Below are positions 43,827 to 52,154 of a DNA stretch of 64,000 bases, in pieces (position 1 is the first letter of the stretch; every line of letters starts with the position of its first letter). Origin of the DNA: Oscillospiraceae bacterium (GTDB taxonomy: Bacteria > Bacillota > Clostridia > Oscillospirales > Ruminococcaceae). The position numbers and the translations under genes were made by a program. The notes beneath the pieces were generated by a model. It searched no databases, was not told the DNA's origin, and worked only from the letters and a program-made list of their open reading frames with translations. The DNA is taken from positions 195,428 through 259,427 of the forward strand of contig JAJQIG010000046.1 of assembly GCA_021199335.1 (NCBI GenBank). Reading direction: 5' to 3'.

Positions 43827-44873
43827 TCAATCCTCCTTTATAGTCGGAACATTGTTGATTGCATGTTCAAGCAGCTTGTTAAGGTCATATGAATGCTCAC
43901 GGTTGGTCTGTGTCACTTTCGGGGCAGCTTTTTTGCTACTTGCGGAGCTTTTGCGTTGGGCGAATTTTGCATTGTAGCTATCGATTTCAGAAATAGTGCG
44001 GAGGTTATTTTTTGCCCAATCGGAAAGAATTGTGTTCATATAGCTAAACGTGACCTTTCCTGTGGCAGTAATTGTTTTTTCATAGGCATACTCAATAAGC
44101 TCAATTGTGACACCCTTGTCCGACCATGAATCAACATAGTTACGTTCACTTTTGGTAAGAGCACGGTTAAGCCCCAGTTTGTATACAACCTGACCTCTTA
44201 GAGAGGAGCAAAGCTGTAAGCGTCGTATTTCAGCTTCCGTTTCTTCGTGAGTAGTTATGTTTTTATCGCTAAAATCAGACAATATCCTTGAGAAATAACT
44301 CATTGACATTTTATCGATGGACTTGCAGTAGTCCATTACCATAAGCAAAATATCTGAGCCTATGGAATAAAAATCATGTGCGTTAATAAGAGTACTGCTT
44401 TCCGTATAGTTCAGAGGCCTGCCGAGAATATCCTCAGCGCCCTTGAAAAGGAATGCTATTTCGTCAGAGGAAGAAATTCTTTCAGCAATTTCATCGGGTG
44501 AAATCGTTTTGGCTAACCTTGCGTTTGCTTTTTTTATGGAAATCTTGGCATCCGAATTTCCTGAATCTGTTTTAACGGTCTTTAGAGCTGCATCGGGAAT
44601 CGTTTCTGACTGTTTGGGGGGTGTATCAGAGGAGCATATTACCCCAACCTGTTCCCAGTAGGACAGAGCATCCTCAACATCTTCGGCAGTCATATGCTTA
44701 TCGAGAGATTCCGCAATATTTTCGGCATTTTCCGTTGCTGCATTTTTGTGTCGCATTATATAGAGAAGTACCTTTACCGCTTTGCCGCTTGCAAGCTTTA
44801 TGTAATTATCTGTAACGCAATCGGGTACGGCAAAAACCCCCTCGGCAATGTTCCAGTTAACTTTATAATTCAT
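43827..44873 (-). CDS. DnaD domain replication initiation protein
   Basis: 348 residues. An N-terminal winged-helix-like part (about 1-80; ASGKAVKVLLYIMRH) is followed by a linker and two DnaD-type (DDBH2) segments around 140-210 and 235-300, the second with IELIEYAYEKTITATGKVTF, then SYMNTILSDW, the family signature. Such proteins remodel origin DNA and recruit the helicase loader. It is the first gene of a two-gene operon with the DnaI-like ATPase. Confidence 0.85.
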   Translation of the reverse strand: MNYKVNWNIAEGVFAVPDCVTDNYIKLASGKAVKVLLYIMRHKNAATENAENIAESLDKHMTAEDVEDALSYWEQVGVICSSDTPPKQSETIPDAALKTVKTDSGNSDAKISIKKANARLAKTISPDEIAERISSSDEIAFLFKGAEDILGRPLNYTESSTLINAHDFYSIGSDILLMVMDYCKSIDKMSMSYFSRILSDFSDKNITTHEETEAEIRRLQLCSSLRGQVVYKLGLNRALTKSERNYVDSWSDKGVTIELIEYAYEKTITATGKVTFSYMNTILSDWAKNNLRTISEIDSYNAKFAQRKSSASSKKAAPKVTQTNREHSYDLNKLLEHAINNVPTIKED

Positions 44874-45013
44874 TTATAACACCATTCAAAGTAAATTTAC
44901 ACCGATCACCGACCGACACTTACATTATAACACAAGAATATCTTTTTTACAATAGCAAAAAATAAAAGAAGAATAACATAAATAAAAATATTATAACTTT
45001 ATAAAAAATATCC

Positions 45014-45042
45014 TTGATTTTTTGTGTATTTTGTAGTATAAT
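45014..45042 (+). promoter_or_regulatory. Sigma-A promoter for proC, followed by a leader hairpin
   Basis: TTGATT (45014-45019), 17 bases, TATAAT (45037-45042). The transcript then carries GCAGAGC (45049-45055) pairing with GCTCTGC (45077-45083), just before the Shine-Dalgarno AAAGGA (45090-45095). Confidence 0.75.
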
Positions 45043-45105
45043 GTTAATGCAGAGCAGTATTTTGTTATCTTCGGTGGCTCTGCTGTATGAAAGGATTGAT
45101 TTTAC

Positions 45106-45903
45106 TTGAATAATCTTGGCTTTATCGGAACAGGAAATATGGGTTCCGCTATCATTAAGGGTGTTTTGGGAACGCATAATACGGATATAAAAATCTTTGC
45201 ATATGATAAGGATGCTTCTAAACTTGAAAGACTGGCAGATGAAGGAATTTCTATCTGCGCTTCAGAGAGGGATGTTGCAGAAAAATGTAAGTACGTTCTT
45301 CTTGCCGTTAAACCTCAGATGATTGATACCCTGCTTGAAACTATTGCTCCTGCCGTAACAAAGGATACAGTTGTCATTTCCATTGCAGCAGGTATTCCTG
45401 AAACGTATATCAAGTCCATGACAATTCCTGAGGCAAAGGTTGTGCTTGTGATGCCAAATACGCCGTTGCTCCTCGGCGAGGGGGCTTCTGCTCTTTCAAA
45501 GGCTGAGCCGACTACAGATGAGGAATTTGAGTTTGTTAAGAGCATTTTCTCCTCCTGCGGAACTGCTTCAGTAATCTCAACTGATAAGATGAAGGAGATT
45601 ATTGCAATAAACGGCAGTAGCCCTGCATTTATTTATCTTTTTGCAAAAGCGTTTATTGATTATGCGAATTCCGTTGGAATTGATGAGGAAACGTCAAAAA
45701 TTCTATTTTCAAAGTCCCTTGTTGGTTCTGCAAAAATGATTACCGACTCAGGTTATTCAATTGATGAGCTTATTAAAATGGTATCATCACCCGGTGGAAC
45801 TACTCTTGCAGGACTTCAGGAGCTTTATGACGGAAAAATGACAGATACGATAAAAAAAGCCTGTGAAAGCTGTACTCGCAGAGCTTATGAGCTTTCAAAG
45901 TAG
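45106..45903 (+). CDS. proC: Pyrroline-5-carboxylate reductase
   Basis: 265 residues. The N-terminal Rossmann motif is LGFIGTGNMGSAIIKGV, and the C-terminal signature region DSGYSIDELIKMVSSPGGTT followed by LAGLQEL is the ProC family mark. It makes proline from pyrroline-5-carboxylate with NAD(P)H. The start is TTG 45106, with AAAGGA 10 bases upstream. Possible read-through into the SpoIIM-like gene 62 bases downstream. Confidence 0.95.
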   Translation: MNNLGFIGTGNMGSAIIKGVLGTHNTDIKIFAYDKDASKLERLADEGISICASERDVAEKCKYVLLAVKPQMIDTLLETIAPAVTKDTVVISIAAGIPETYIKSMTIPEAKVVLVMPNTPLLLGEGASALSKAEPTTDEEFEFVKSIFSSCGTASVISTDKMKEIIAINGSSPAFIYLFAKAFIDYANSVGIDEETSKILFSKSLVGSAKMITDSGYSIDELIKMVSSPGGTTLAGLQELYDGKMTDTIKKACESCTRRAYELSK

Positions 45904-45906
45904 AGT

Positions 45907-45933
45907 ATATTTTAGGTTTCCGATGCATATATC
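45907..45933 (+). promoter_or_regulatory. Candidate sigma-E type promoter for the SpoIIM-like gene
   Basis: ATATT (45907-45911), 14 bases, CATATATC (45926-45933), close to the sigma-E pattern ATATT-N13-15-CATACAnT, 33 bases before ATG 45966. In Bacillus spoIIM is sigma-E dependent. Confidence 0.35.
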
Positions 45934-45965
45934 TTAGTATAAATTTAAAATAAAGGACGAGATAT

Positions 45966-46571
45966 ATGTTTAGGATTGAAAATTTCAGAGGAAAAAAGCT
46001 GACGTTTCTTCTTATGGCGTGCTTTTGCGCAGGGGAGCTTGCAGGTGCTATGGCATATTGCGCTTCGGGAGCATCGGGATCATCGGTTCTCGGACAAATT
46101 GCAGAGATATTTTTCCGCAATAAGCTTGGATGTACGTTTATTCAAACGGTTGTCAACTCATTTTCGGGAGTGTTTCTTCTTGTGTTGATATGTATGCTGC
46201 TTGGTTTTGGAGCGATTTTCCAACCGTTTGAAGCCGCTGTTCCGTTTTTTCATGGGTTGGGAATTGGCGTTATGCTTGCTGAAATGAATGCTGTTTACGG
46301 AGTTAATGGGTTTATTGTGTCTGTTTTGATGATAATTCCGTATGCGGTCGCTTCGGCAATTACTGTTATAGCTGCCGCAAGGGAGGCTGTATTTATGTCA
46401 TTTTCCGTTGGAAAAAGCATTTTCCGAATGGAGCAAAGGTCTGAGGTGGATTTTAAACTTTATTTCACAAAGTTTCTTGTGCTCTTTGGCATTGCAGCTT
46501 TTTTATCGCTTGCTGACAGTGTGATTACATATTTTTTTGCGGGATTGTGGACAAGGTTTCTTGGAATTTAA
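45966..46571 (+). CDS. Stage II sporulation protein M-like membrane protein
   Basis: 201 residues with five to six membrane helices. The arrangement of an N-terminal helix, a periplasmic stretch and then a block of helices with LLGFGAIFQPFEAAVPFFHG and VSVLMIIPYAVASAI, resembles SpoIIM, the engulfment-complex scaffold of SpoIID and SpoIIP. Assignment is by overall pattern and length (Bacillus SpoIIM is about 215 residues) and is less sure than the sigma factors. A possible sigma-E promoter upstream supports it. Confidence 0.55.
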   Translation: MFRIENFRGKKLTFLLMACFCAGELAGAMAYCASGASGSSVLGQIAEIFFRNKLGCTFIQTVVNSFSGVFLLVLICMLLGFGAIFQPFEAAVPFFHGLGIGVMLAEMNAVYGVNGFIVSVLMIIPYAVASAITVIAAAREAVFMSFSVGKSIFRMEQRSEVDFKLYFTKFLVLFGIAAFLSLADSVITYFFAGLWTRFLGI

Positions 46572-46632
46572 TCAGTGGGGAAGTTGTGAGAAGCTGTTTG
46601 ATTGACAGCTTTAAAAAAGGAGTTGTGTTTTC

Positions 46633-47478
46633 TTGTCATTGTTTGGATCTAATAATTATGAAAAGGCAGGAAGCGGTGTTGCCAAAAATGCACCCAAGAA
46701 GAAACCGTTTTTTGCTTTTTTTGAGCTTTATTTTAGAAAGTTTTGGAAACTGCTTTATCTTAACTTCTTAACCTTTTTGTTCTGTATTCCCATCGTTACC
46801 ATAGGTCCCGCCCTTGCGGGAATGACTAAGGTTTTGAGAAATTATGTTCTTGAAAAAAACTCGTTTATTTTCCATGACTTTTGGAAAGGATTTTCACAGA
46901 ATTGGAAGAAATCTTTGCCCGTGGGTTTGTTGGATATACTTTTTGCTGTTTCGGCAATGGCTGCGATTAAAGTTTATCCCGAAATGGCAAACAACGCTGA
47001 GTCCGGCGGCGCATTTTATATTGTTCTTTGTGCGATTTCACTTAGCTTCGCACTTGTCGTCCTTATGATGAATTTTTATATAATGCCTATGATTGTTGCG
47101 ACTGATCTTAATTTTACAAGCATTGTTAAAAACTCATTCTATTTGGCTTGCATTGCTCTCAAGAAGAATATCATAACTCTGCTAATTGTTGTTTTGATTT
47201 CACTTACAATATATGTGTTGGTTTTCTTGCATATAACGTTTATAACACTTATTCCGATATGGCCGATAAGCTTTTTAGGATTTGTGATAATGTTCAACTC
47301 ATATCCGCAGATTCAAAAGTATGTTATTGACCCATATTATGAGGATAGGGGAGAGGTTAACCCCGAATATGGCAGCTTTTCCGACGACGATGAAGTGCTC
47401 TTTACCGATAAAGGCGGTGAAGAGGCAGCCATTGAATCAGATAAGTCAAAACGGAAAAAGAACAAAACAATTTCGTAA
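46633..47478 (+). CDS. DUF624 (YesL-like) membrane protein
   Basis: 281 residues. After a cytoplasmic N-terminus, FFELYFRKFWKLLYLNFLTF and the following FLFCIPIVTIGPALAGMTKV are typical of the DUF624/YesL family. About five helices follow, with a long acidic/basic C-terminal tail (about 235-281). YesL-type proteins are often linked to carbohydrate uptake operons; the function is unknown. The start is TTG 46633, preceded by AAGGAG at 46617-46622. Confidence 0.78.
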   Translation: MSLFGSNNYEKAGSGVAKNAPKKKPFFAFFELYFRKFWKLLYLNFLTFLFCIPIVTIGPALAGMTKVLRNYVLEKNSFIFHDFWKGFSQNWKKSLPVGLLDILFAVSAMAAIKVYPEMANNAESGGAFYIVLCAISLSFALVVLMMNFYIMPMIVATDLNFTSIVKNSFYLACIALKKNIITLLIVVLISLTIYVLVFLHITFITLIPIWPISFLGFVIMFNSYPQIQKYVIDPYYEDRGEVNPEYGSFSDDDEVLFTDKGGEEAAIESDKSKRKKNKTIS

Positions 47479-47554
47479 GCTATTAATTCTGAGAGCTGAT
47501 AAATTGCTGTAAGCCAATGGTGTTTTGGAGGAGGTTATATTCTCTCTTGGGAAT

Positions 47555-48142
47555 ATGAAAACAGAGATGTCAAAAAAGATTATTCCGAAAAACAAAAATT
47601 CCGATAAGGTAAGTTACAAGGTTTCACTCGGTGGAATTGTGTCAGCAATCTGCCTTGTTATGATGTTTCTCACTGCGGTTATACCTCCGCTTAATATTAC
47701 TCTTCCCTTGTTTTCCGGGATGATGATTTTGGTTGTTGCCATAGAAATTTCACACTCATGGGCATTTGTAACGTATTTGGTGGTGTCAATTCTTTCATTT
47801 TTCATTACTCCCGATAAGGAGGCAGCGATTTTCTTTGCTGTTTTATTCGGGTATTATCCGATTTTAAAGGACGTTATTGAAAAAATAAGTTTCAAAACAG
47901 TCCAATGGATTTTGAAAATCGCATTGTTTAACGTAGCAATTGTTGTTATATACCAGCTTACGGTTAAACTCCTCGGAACGGTTGATTTAATAGAGGAATT
48001 TGGATTTATGAAACAATTTATGATTCCGGGACTGCTTATTATGTTTAATGGCGTGTTGATACTTTATGATGTGACACTGACTATGGTTAAGGATGCGTAC
48101 GTGCGGTGGTTTAGACCAACCTTTCTCAGAAAATTTAAGTAA
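47555..48142 (+). CDS. Unknown multi-span membrane protein
   Basis: About 195 residues with five predicted helices (VSLGGIVSAICLVMMFLTAV, then MMILVVAIEI, further helices to the C-terminus) and a basic tail. The pattern recalls ECF transporter S components and related small permeases, but no specific motif settles it. The start is uncertain: a strong GGAGGAGG at 47527-47534 lies 20 bases before ATG 47555, farther than usual; TTG 47525 would overlap that site. It follows the YesL-like gene by 76 bases and may be in the same unit. Confidence 0.6.
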   Translation: MKTEMSKKIIPKNKNSDKVSYKVSLGGIVSAICLVMMFLTAVIPPLNITLPLFSGMMILVVAIEISHSWAFVTYLVVSILSFFITPDKEAAIFFAVLFGYYPILKDVIEKISFKTVQWILKIALFNVAIVVIYQLTVKLLGTVDLIEEFGFMKQFMIPGLLIMFNGVLILYDVTLTMVKDAYVRWFRPTFLRKFK

Positions 48143-48153
48143 ATAGTGCTAAT

Positions 48154-48191
48154 AAAAAGTCCCTATACTTTTAATTTAAAGGTATAGGGAC
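48154..48191 (-). terminator. Intrinsic terminator (minus strand), distal
   Basis: A stem of about 13 bp (48159-48171 with 48179-48191, one G-T pair) followed on the minus strand by TTTTT. It backs up the terminator at 48213-48238. Confidence 0.75.
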
Positions 48192-48212
48192 ATCTTAAAG
48201 CTCAACAAAAAC

Positions 48213-48238
48213 GGCTGCCATACACAAAGTTGGCAGCC
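48213..48238 (-). terminator. Intrinsic terminator after the EAL-HDOD gene
   Basis: Perfect 8-bp stem (48213-48220 with 48231-48238), GTTTTTG tail on the minus strand. Confidence 0.8.
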
Positions 48239-48245
48239 ACACTTT

Positions 48246-49478
48246 TTAATCTAATTCATCACTGGAGTGCGTAAGACTATTCCATGTTTCATTTACTTTT
48301 TCAACACATTCAAAGTATTTCTGCGCAATCATTGCAGGAGGAATACCCAGTGCGGAAGCAGCCTCGTTCATACTTCTCCAGTCGGCCTTTTCATATGAAA
48401 GAACCAACGAATAGAGTAAGCCAGCTCTTCCCTCTTTTTTCAATAGTGCAAGCTTTATTTCATCTCCAACGGGGAGCTGCGCAAGGACCTCCTCCAATGG
48501 CATCTGCATAAGCTTTCCGAGGGTTGAGAACATACCCATAAGATACGCCTCGGAACGTGAAATAGGCATATTATTTGCATATTCCAAAAGCTCAGAGGCA
48601 AATGTTGCCCTAAGAAATGAAATTTTAATCAACTCATCGGGCATTGAACCGTCATCCTGCTTAAAGCTGAGAAGATAAATCCACTGCTTAAGCTGACCAA
48701 GACCAAGTATAACAAGTGCTTGCTTTACAGAACGCGCCCTGTTTCTCAAAGCAAAATATGCCGAGTTAACGAGTTTGAGCAGGGAGTATGTAAGTGAAAC
48801 GTCTCGGGAGATAATGCTTTCAATTTCATCAATGTCAGGCTCATCCTTTGTAACGGCAACCATAAGCAGGAAGAAGTTGCTCTGAATATGGTTAACCGTT
48901 TTTATCGTTGAGGGCATTTTTTCAGAAACATAAGAACCCTGGAAATACGCACAGCCTAAGGAAACAGCTCTATCGTACTGTTCCTTTGTTTCAATATTAT
49001 ATGCAATGACCTTTTTGCCGAAAGATTTGCCTATATTTACAATATTCTCAATAGAAGGATCGCTGCTTGAAAAATTGACCTTTATATAATCAACAATATC
49101 AAGTATTCCAAAAAATCTTGGGGCGAATTCAAAGTCAATAACCGCTATTTTATAGCCATTTTGTTTAAGCTTGGTAATATAGCCTTGAGATACAGGGTTA
49201 GTGATAAGGGAATCTTCAATCTGAATAACCAGCTTATTGCTTGAAAACATCTTTGGAATATTTTTTTCAAGCAAATTAAGAGTAAAAGTGAGAAATGCAG
49301 TTTTTCCGTCAAGAAACTTTTCACTGTCCATTGAAGAAAGAAAATTTTCAATTGCGTTTGCAGCACTTGCCTCATCTGTTTCATTTGTAAAGGACGAATC
49401 TTCGGTATAGATTATCTCATAACCAAAGGTTTTCTGATTTTCATTAACAAGGGCTTGTCTTACAATATAAGAATCCAT
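48246..49478 (-). CDS. EAL-HDOD domain signalling protein (YuxH type)
   Basis: 410 residues. Residues about 1-200 form an EAL-like fold, but the catalytic EAL triad is replaced (FGYEIIYTED at the usual site) and other metal ligands are not evident, so c-di-GMP hydrolysis is unlikely. Residues about 205-400 form an HDOD domain (SRDVSLTYSLLKLVNSAYFA, then QALVILGLGQLKQWIYLLSF), a non-catalytic relative of HD hydrolases. Such proteins are scaffolds or signal integrators in motility and stress control. The start ATG is well spaced and the gene is monocistronic with two terminators. Confidence 0.85.
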   Translation of the reverse strand: MDSYIVRQALVNENQKTFGYEIIYTEDSSFTNETDEASAANAIENFLSSMDSEKFLDGKTAFLTFTLNLLEKNIPKMFSSNKLVIQIEDSLITNPVSQGYITKLKQNGYKIAVIDFEFAPRFFGILDIVDYIKVNFSSSDPSIENIVNIGKSFGKKVIAYNIETKEQYDRAVSLGCAYFQGSYVSEKMPSTIKTVNHIQSNFFLLMVAVTKDEPDIDEIESIISRDVSLTYSLLKLVNSAYFALRNRARSVKQALVILGLGQLKQWIYLLSFKQDDGSMPDELIKISFLRATFASELLEYANNMPISRSEAYLMGMFSTLGKLMQMPLEEVLAQLPVGDEIKLALLKKEGRAGLLYSLVLSYEKADWRSMNEAASALGIPPAMIAQKYFECVEKVNETWNSLTHSSDELD

Positions 49479-49592
49479 AAAAGCATTCTCCTTCTAATAT
49501 TGAGAAAAATTGAATTAATCAGTTAGTCTCTATATTTACTATTATAATACTACTTCTCTTAAATTACAATATATTTTTCTAAAAATAAAAAA

Positions 49593-50228
49593 TTACAACA
49601 TTTCGTTAAAAGAATATATAAATTTATCCGCAATGGACTTTATCTTATCAAATTCTGCGGAAGAGCTTTCATCATAAACTCCTACAACATACATACCTGT
49701 CTTTTTCGCACTATTAACCCCATTCAAAACGTCCTCAAAGGCAATGCAACGGTTTGGGGGAGAGTTAACCTTACTTGCCGCCGTTATATAAATATCGGGA
49801 TAACTCTTGTTTAGCCCAACCTCATCCGTGGTTGTAAAGGCATCAAACATATCATAAACGTTGTTTTTTTTCAGCACAGGCTCATACAACAACGGCGGCG
49901 ATGCTGTTGCTAAAGAGATTTTGATGCCGCTTTTTCTCAGATAATTTAGGTAGTCAAATACACCATTCTTAAGATGTATATTGTTTGAATACTCATGAAC
50001 GGCAAGCGCATTTATCTCATCTTTAAATTCGTCTATGGTTATATCTGCTCCAATCTGCTGCATTGCGGAGGCTGCTTCTTCATAGGTCATTGCAGCAAGT
50101 CTATCCAAAAAGTCATTTGTTGCAAAAATACCGAATCGTTTCAATATTATTTCATCTAGCTTTTTCCATATTGGATTTGAATCAATTAAAGTTCCGTCTA
50201 AATCAAAAATGGCAGCAGAAAAATTCAT
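49593..50228 (-). CDS. HAD superfamily phosphatase (beta-phosphoglucomutase-like)
   Basis: 211 residues. Motif I FDLDGTLIDSN (nucleophile Asp), a helical cap (about 20-85), motif II LATASPPLLYEP, and motif III/IV around KSYPDIYITAASKV and CIAFEDVLNGVNSA. It hydrolyses or isomerises a phosphorylated small molecule, perhaps a sugar phosphate. It lies 15 bases after the NYN-LOTUS gene and is likely co-transcribed with it. Confidence 0.88.
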   Translation of the reverse strand: MNFSAAIFDLDGTLIDSNPIWKKLDEIILKRFGIFATNDFLDRLAAMTYEEAASAMQQIGADITIDEFKDEINALAVHEYSNNIHLKNGVFDYLNYLRKSGIKISLATASPPLLYEPVLKKNNVYDMFDAFTTTDEVGLNKSYPDIYITAASKVNSPPNRCIAFEDVLNGVNSAKKTGMYVVGVYDESSSAEFDKIKSIADKFIYSFNEML

Positions 50229-50243
50229 ACTATTTATTCCTCG

Positions 50244-50966
50244 TCATTGTTTTATTTCTTTGATTGAAATGACCTTGACATTTGGGTCAATGCTGCTTGG
50301 AATGGATTTTATTTCAAAAATTCCAAGTGATTTAATGAATGGCGTAAGTTTATTATAGTGGAAGTGACGAACATCAAAATTTGGAAAACGTTTGGTAAGG
50401 ATATTTCCCACATCACTAAGTGAAGCCCAACCGTCATCATCGGAAACATCGGCAATTATTTCAGACACAGCCTTTTTAATAACATCAGCATTCAGTTGAT
50501 CAATTCCGCAGTCATCCTGCTTGGTACTGCTGTTTCCACCTATGATTTCAAGGTATTTAAATCTGTTGCAGGCTGAAATAAAGGGATTTGGAGTCTTTTT
50601 TTCACCCATTCCTATAACATACATACCCGATTCACGAAGCCTTACAGCAAGCCTTGTGAAGTCACTGTCGCTTGATACAATACAGAATCCATCTACATTT
50701 TTTGAATAGAGTATGTCCATAGCATCGATTATCATAGCGGAGTCGGTGGAGCTTTTTCCTGTCGTATAATTATACTGCTGCATCGGTGTAATTGAGTGAT
50801 TCAAGAGTACAGTCTTCCATGAAGTAAGTGTAGGTTTTGTCCAGTCACCGTAAATTCTTTTATAGGTTATAATTCCTTCATTGGATATTTCATCAAGGAT
50901 TACCTTGATATATTTATCCGAAACATTGTCGGCATCAATAAGCACAGCAAAGCGTTTGTCAGCCAT
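50244..50966 (-). CDS. NYN domain (PIN-like) putative RNase with LOTUS/OST-HTH domain
   Basis: 240 residues. The NYN domain (1-150) shows VLIDADNVSDKYI, KSSTDSAMIIDAMDILYSKN and FCIVSSDSDFTRLAVRLRES, preserving the acidic residues expected for metal-dependent RNA cleavage. The C-terminal OST-HTH/LOTUS domain (about 165-240) has WASLSDVGNILTKRFPNFDV, then YNKLTPFIKSLG, an RNA- or protein-binding fold. Bacterial LabA/DUF88 proteins of this type are poorly studied. The start is ATG 50966, seven bases after AGGAGG; the Met two codons earlier abuts that site. Confidence 0.9.
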   Translation of the reverse strand: MADKRFAVLIDADNVSDKYIKVILDEISNEGIITYKRIYGDWTKPTLTSWKTVLLNHSITPMQQYNYTTGKSSTDSAMIIDAMDILYSKNVDGFCIVSSDSDFTRLAVRLRESGMYVIGMGEKKTPNPFISACNRFKYLEIIGGNSSTKQDDCGIDQLNADVIKKAVSEIIADVSDDDGWASLSDVGNILTKRFPNFDVRHFHYNKLTPFIKSLGIFEIKSIPSSIDPNVKVISIKEIKQ

Positions 50967-51137
50967 AAGCATTCCTCCTGAATGGATTAATATTGATTTA
51001 GAATAAAGACATATCTTCCGAAATGCGGAATACTATTTGATATTATATCATATGTAAAGACTTTTTTCCATAGTATAATTACACAAATATTAACTCTACA
51101 GCCAATTTCACGAAACATACGGGCTGTAATGACTAGG

Positions 51138-52091
51138 CTACACACAGACATAAGGACGTATTTTTTCGAGCGTTTTTTCGCCTATTCCCTTTACGTTTAA
51201 AAGATCATCAACAGAAGAAAATCCAATTGTTTGTGCATATTCAATTATTCTTTCGGAAATAACCTCGCCTATGCCGTTTATAGTCATAAGCTCTTCCTTT
51301 GTTGCTGTGTTAAGATTAATAAGTCCGGTTTGTTGCTCTGTGCTTTCAAGGGGAGCGGTGGTAGTTGTAGTGTATTGGCTTTCTGATTCCTGAATCAAAT
51401 TTTCACCGCTGACACTGACATACGGACGAATCTTTTCAAGCGTTGCCTGACCGATTCCGTTTACGTTCAAAAGATCATCAACCGAAGAAAAACCATAGTT
51501 ATCTGCATATTCTATTATTCGTTCGGCAATTACTTCACCTATACCTTTTATGGTCATAAGTTGTTCTTTTGCAGCATTATTGAGGTCTATGGGATATACT
51601 ATGGAATCTGTAAAATTGTCCGAACTTGTTTCTGATTTCGTTACAGTTATGGACGGATTAACTGAAGTAGTTGCGGAATTCTCTGAATGGGAAACGGACT
51701 TATTTGCTGTAATAAAGGAACGTATTTCCTCCAGCTTTTCTTCACCGATTATGTCGGCAAGCTCATCCACCGAGCTAAAGCCGTTCTCTGCCGCATAATC
51801 AAGAATCATTTCAGCGGTTGATTCATCTATCCCATCTATGCTCATTAAGGTTTCAAGGTCAGTGTCATTAATGTCTATAATCCAAATATTATCATTAATC
51901 GCCTGCGAATTGGCAGAGGAAGTAGTATCGACATTCCCGTAAAAAAGATCATCCACGGAATAATCCGCTGAGGAATATGCTACCGTAGGAACCACTGCTT
52001 CATCTGAACCATATTCAGAAAATATAAAAACTATAGCCAATACTGACACTGACAAAAGTAGAGCCAGTATATAGCAGCGTGTTACTTTCAT
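51138..52091 (-). CDS. Membrane-anchored protein with three ComEA-type helix-hairpin-helix repeats
   Basis: 317 residues. An N-terminal membrane anchor (CYILALLLSVSVLAIVFIF, about 5-23) is followed by three ComEA-like repeats separated by Ser/Thr-rich linkers: about 74-130 (LETLMSIDGIDESTAEMI), about 170-228 (KEQLMTIKGIGEVIAERIIE) and about 258-317 (KEELMTINGIGEVISERIIE). Repeats 2 and 3 are nearly identical over 55 residues, so the duplication is recent. ComEA proteins bind double-stranded DNA outside the cell for transformation, but normal ComEA has one such unit and often an SLBB domain, which is missing here. No other competence gene is nearby, so a DNA-uptake role is only inferred. Confidence 0.85.
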   Translation of the reverse strand: MKVTRCYILALLLSVSVLAIVFIFSEYGSDEAVVPTVAYSSADYSVDDLFYGNVDTTSSANSQAINDNIWIIDINDTDLETLMSIDGIDESTAEMILDYAAENGFSSVDELADIIGEEKLEEIRSFITANKSVSHSENSATTSVNPSITVTKSETSSDNFTDSIVYPIDLNNAAKEQLMTIKGIGEVIAERIIEYADNYGFSSVDDLLNVNGIGQATLEKIRPYVSVSGENLIQESESQYTTTTTAPLESTEQQTGLINLNTATKEELMTINGIGEVISERIIEYAQTIGFSSVDDLLNVKGIGEKTLEKIRPYVCV

Positions 52092-52154
52092 CCGTTCACC
52101 ACGCCCTTAATCATTACATAAAGCTATATTCGGCGGTGCTTTTTTACAATGTTA

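Noticed and set aside
48246..49478. Active c-di-GMP phosphodiesterase
   Set aside because: The EAL motif and its metal ligands are not preserved; the protein is more likely a non-catalytic EAL-HDOD type.
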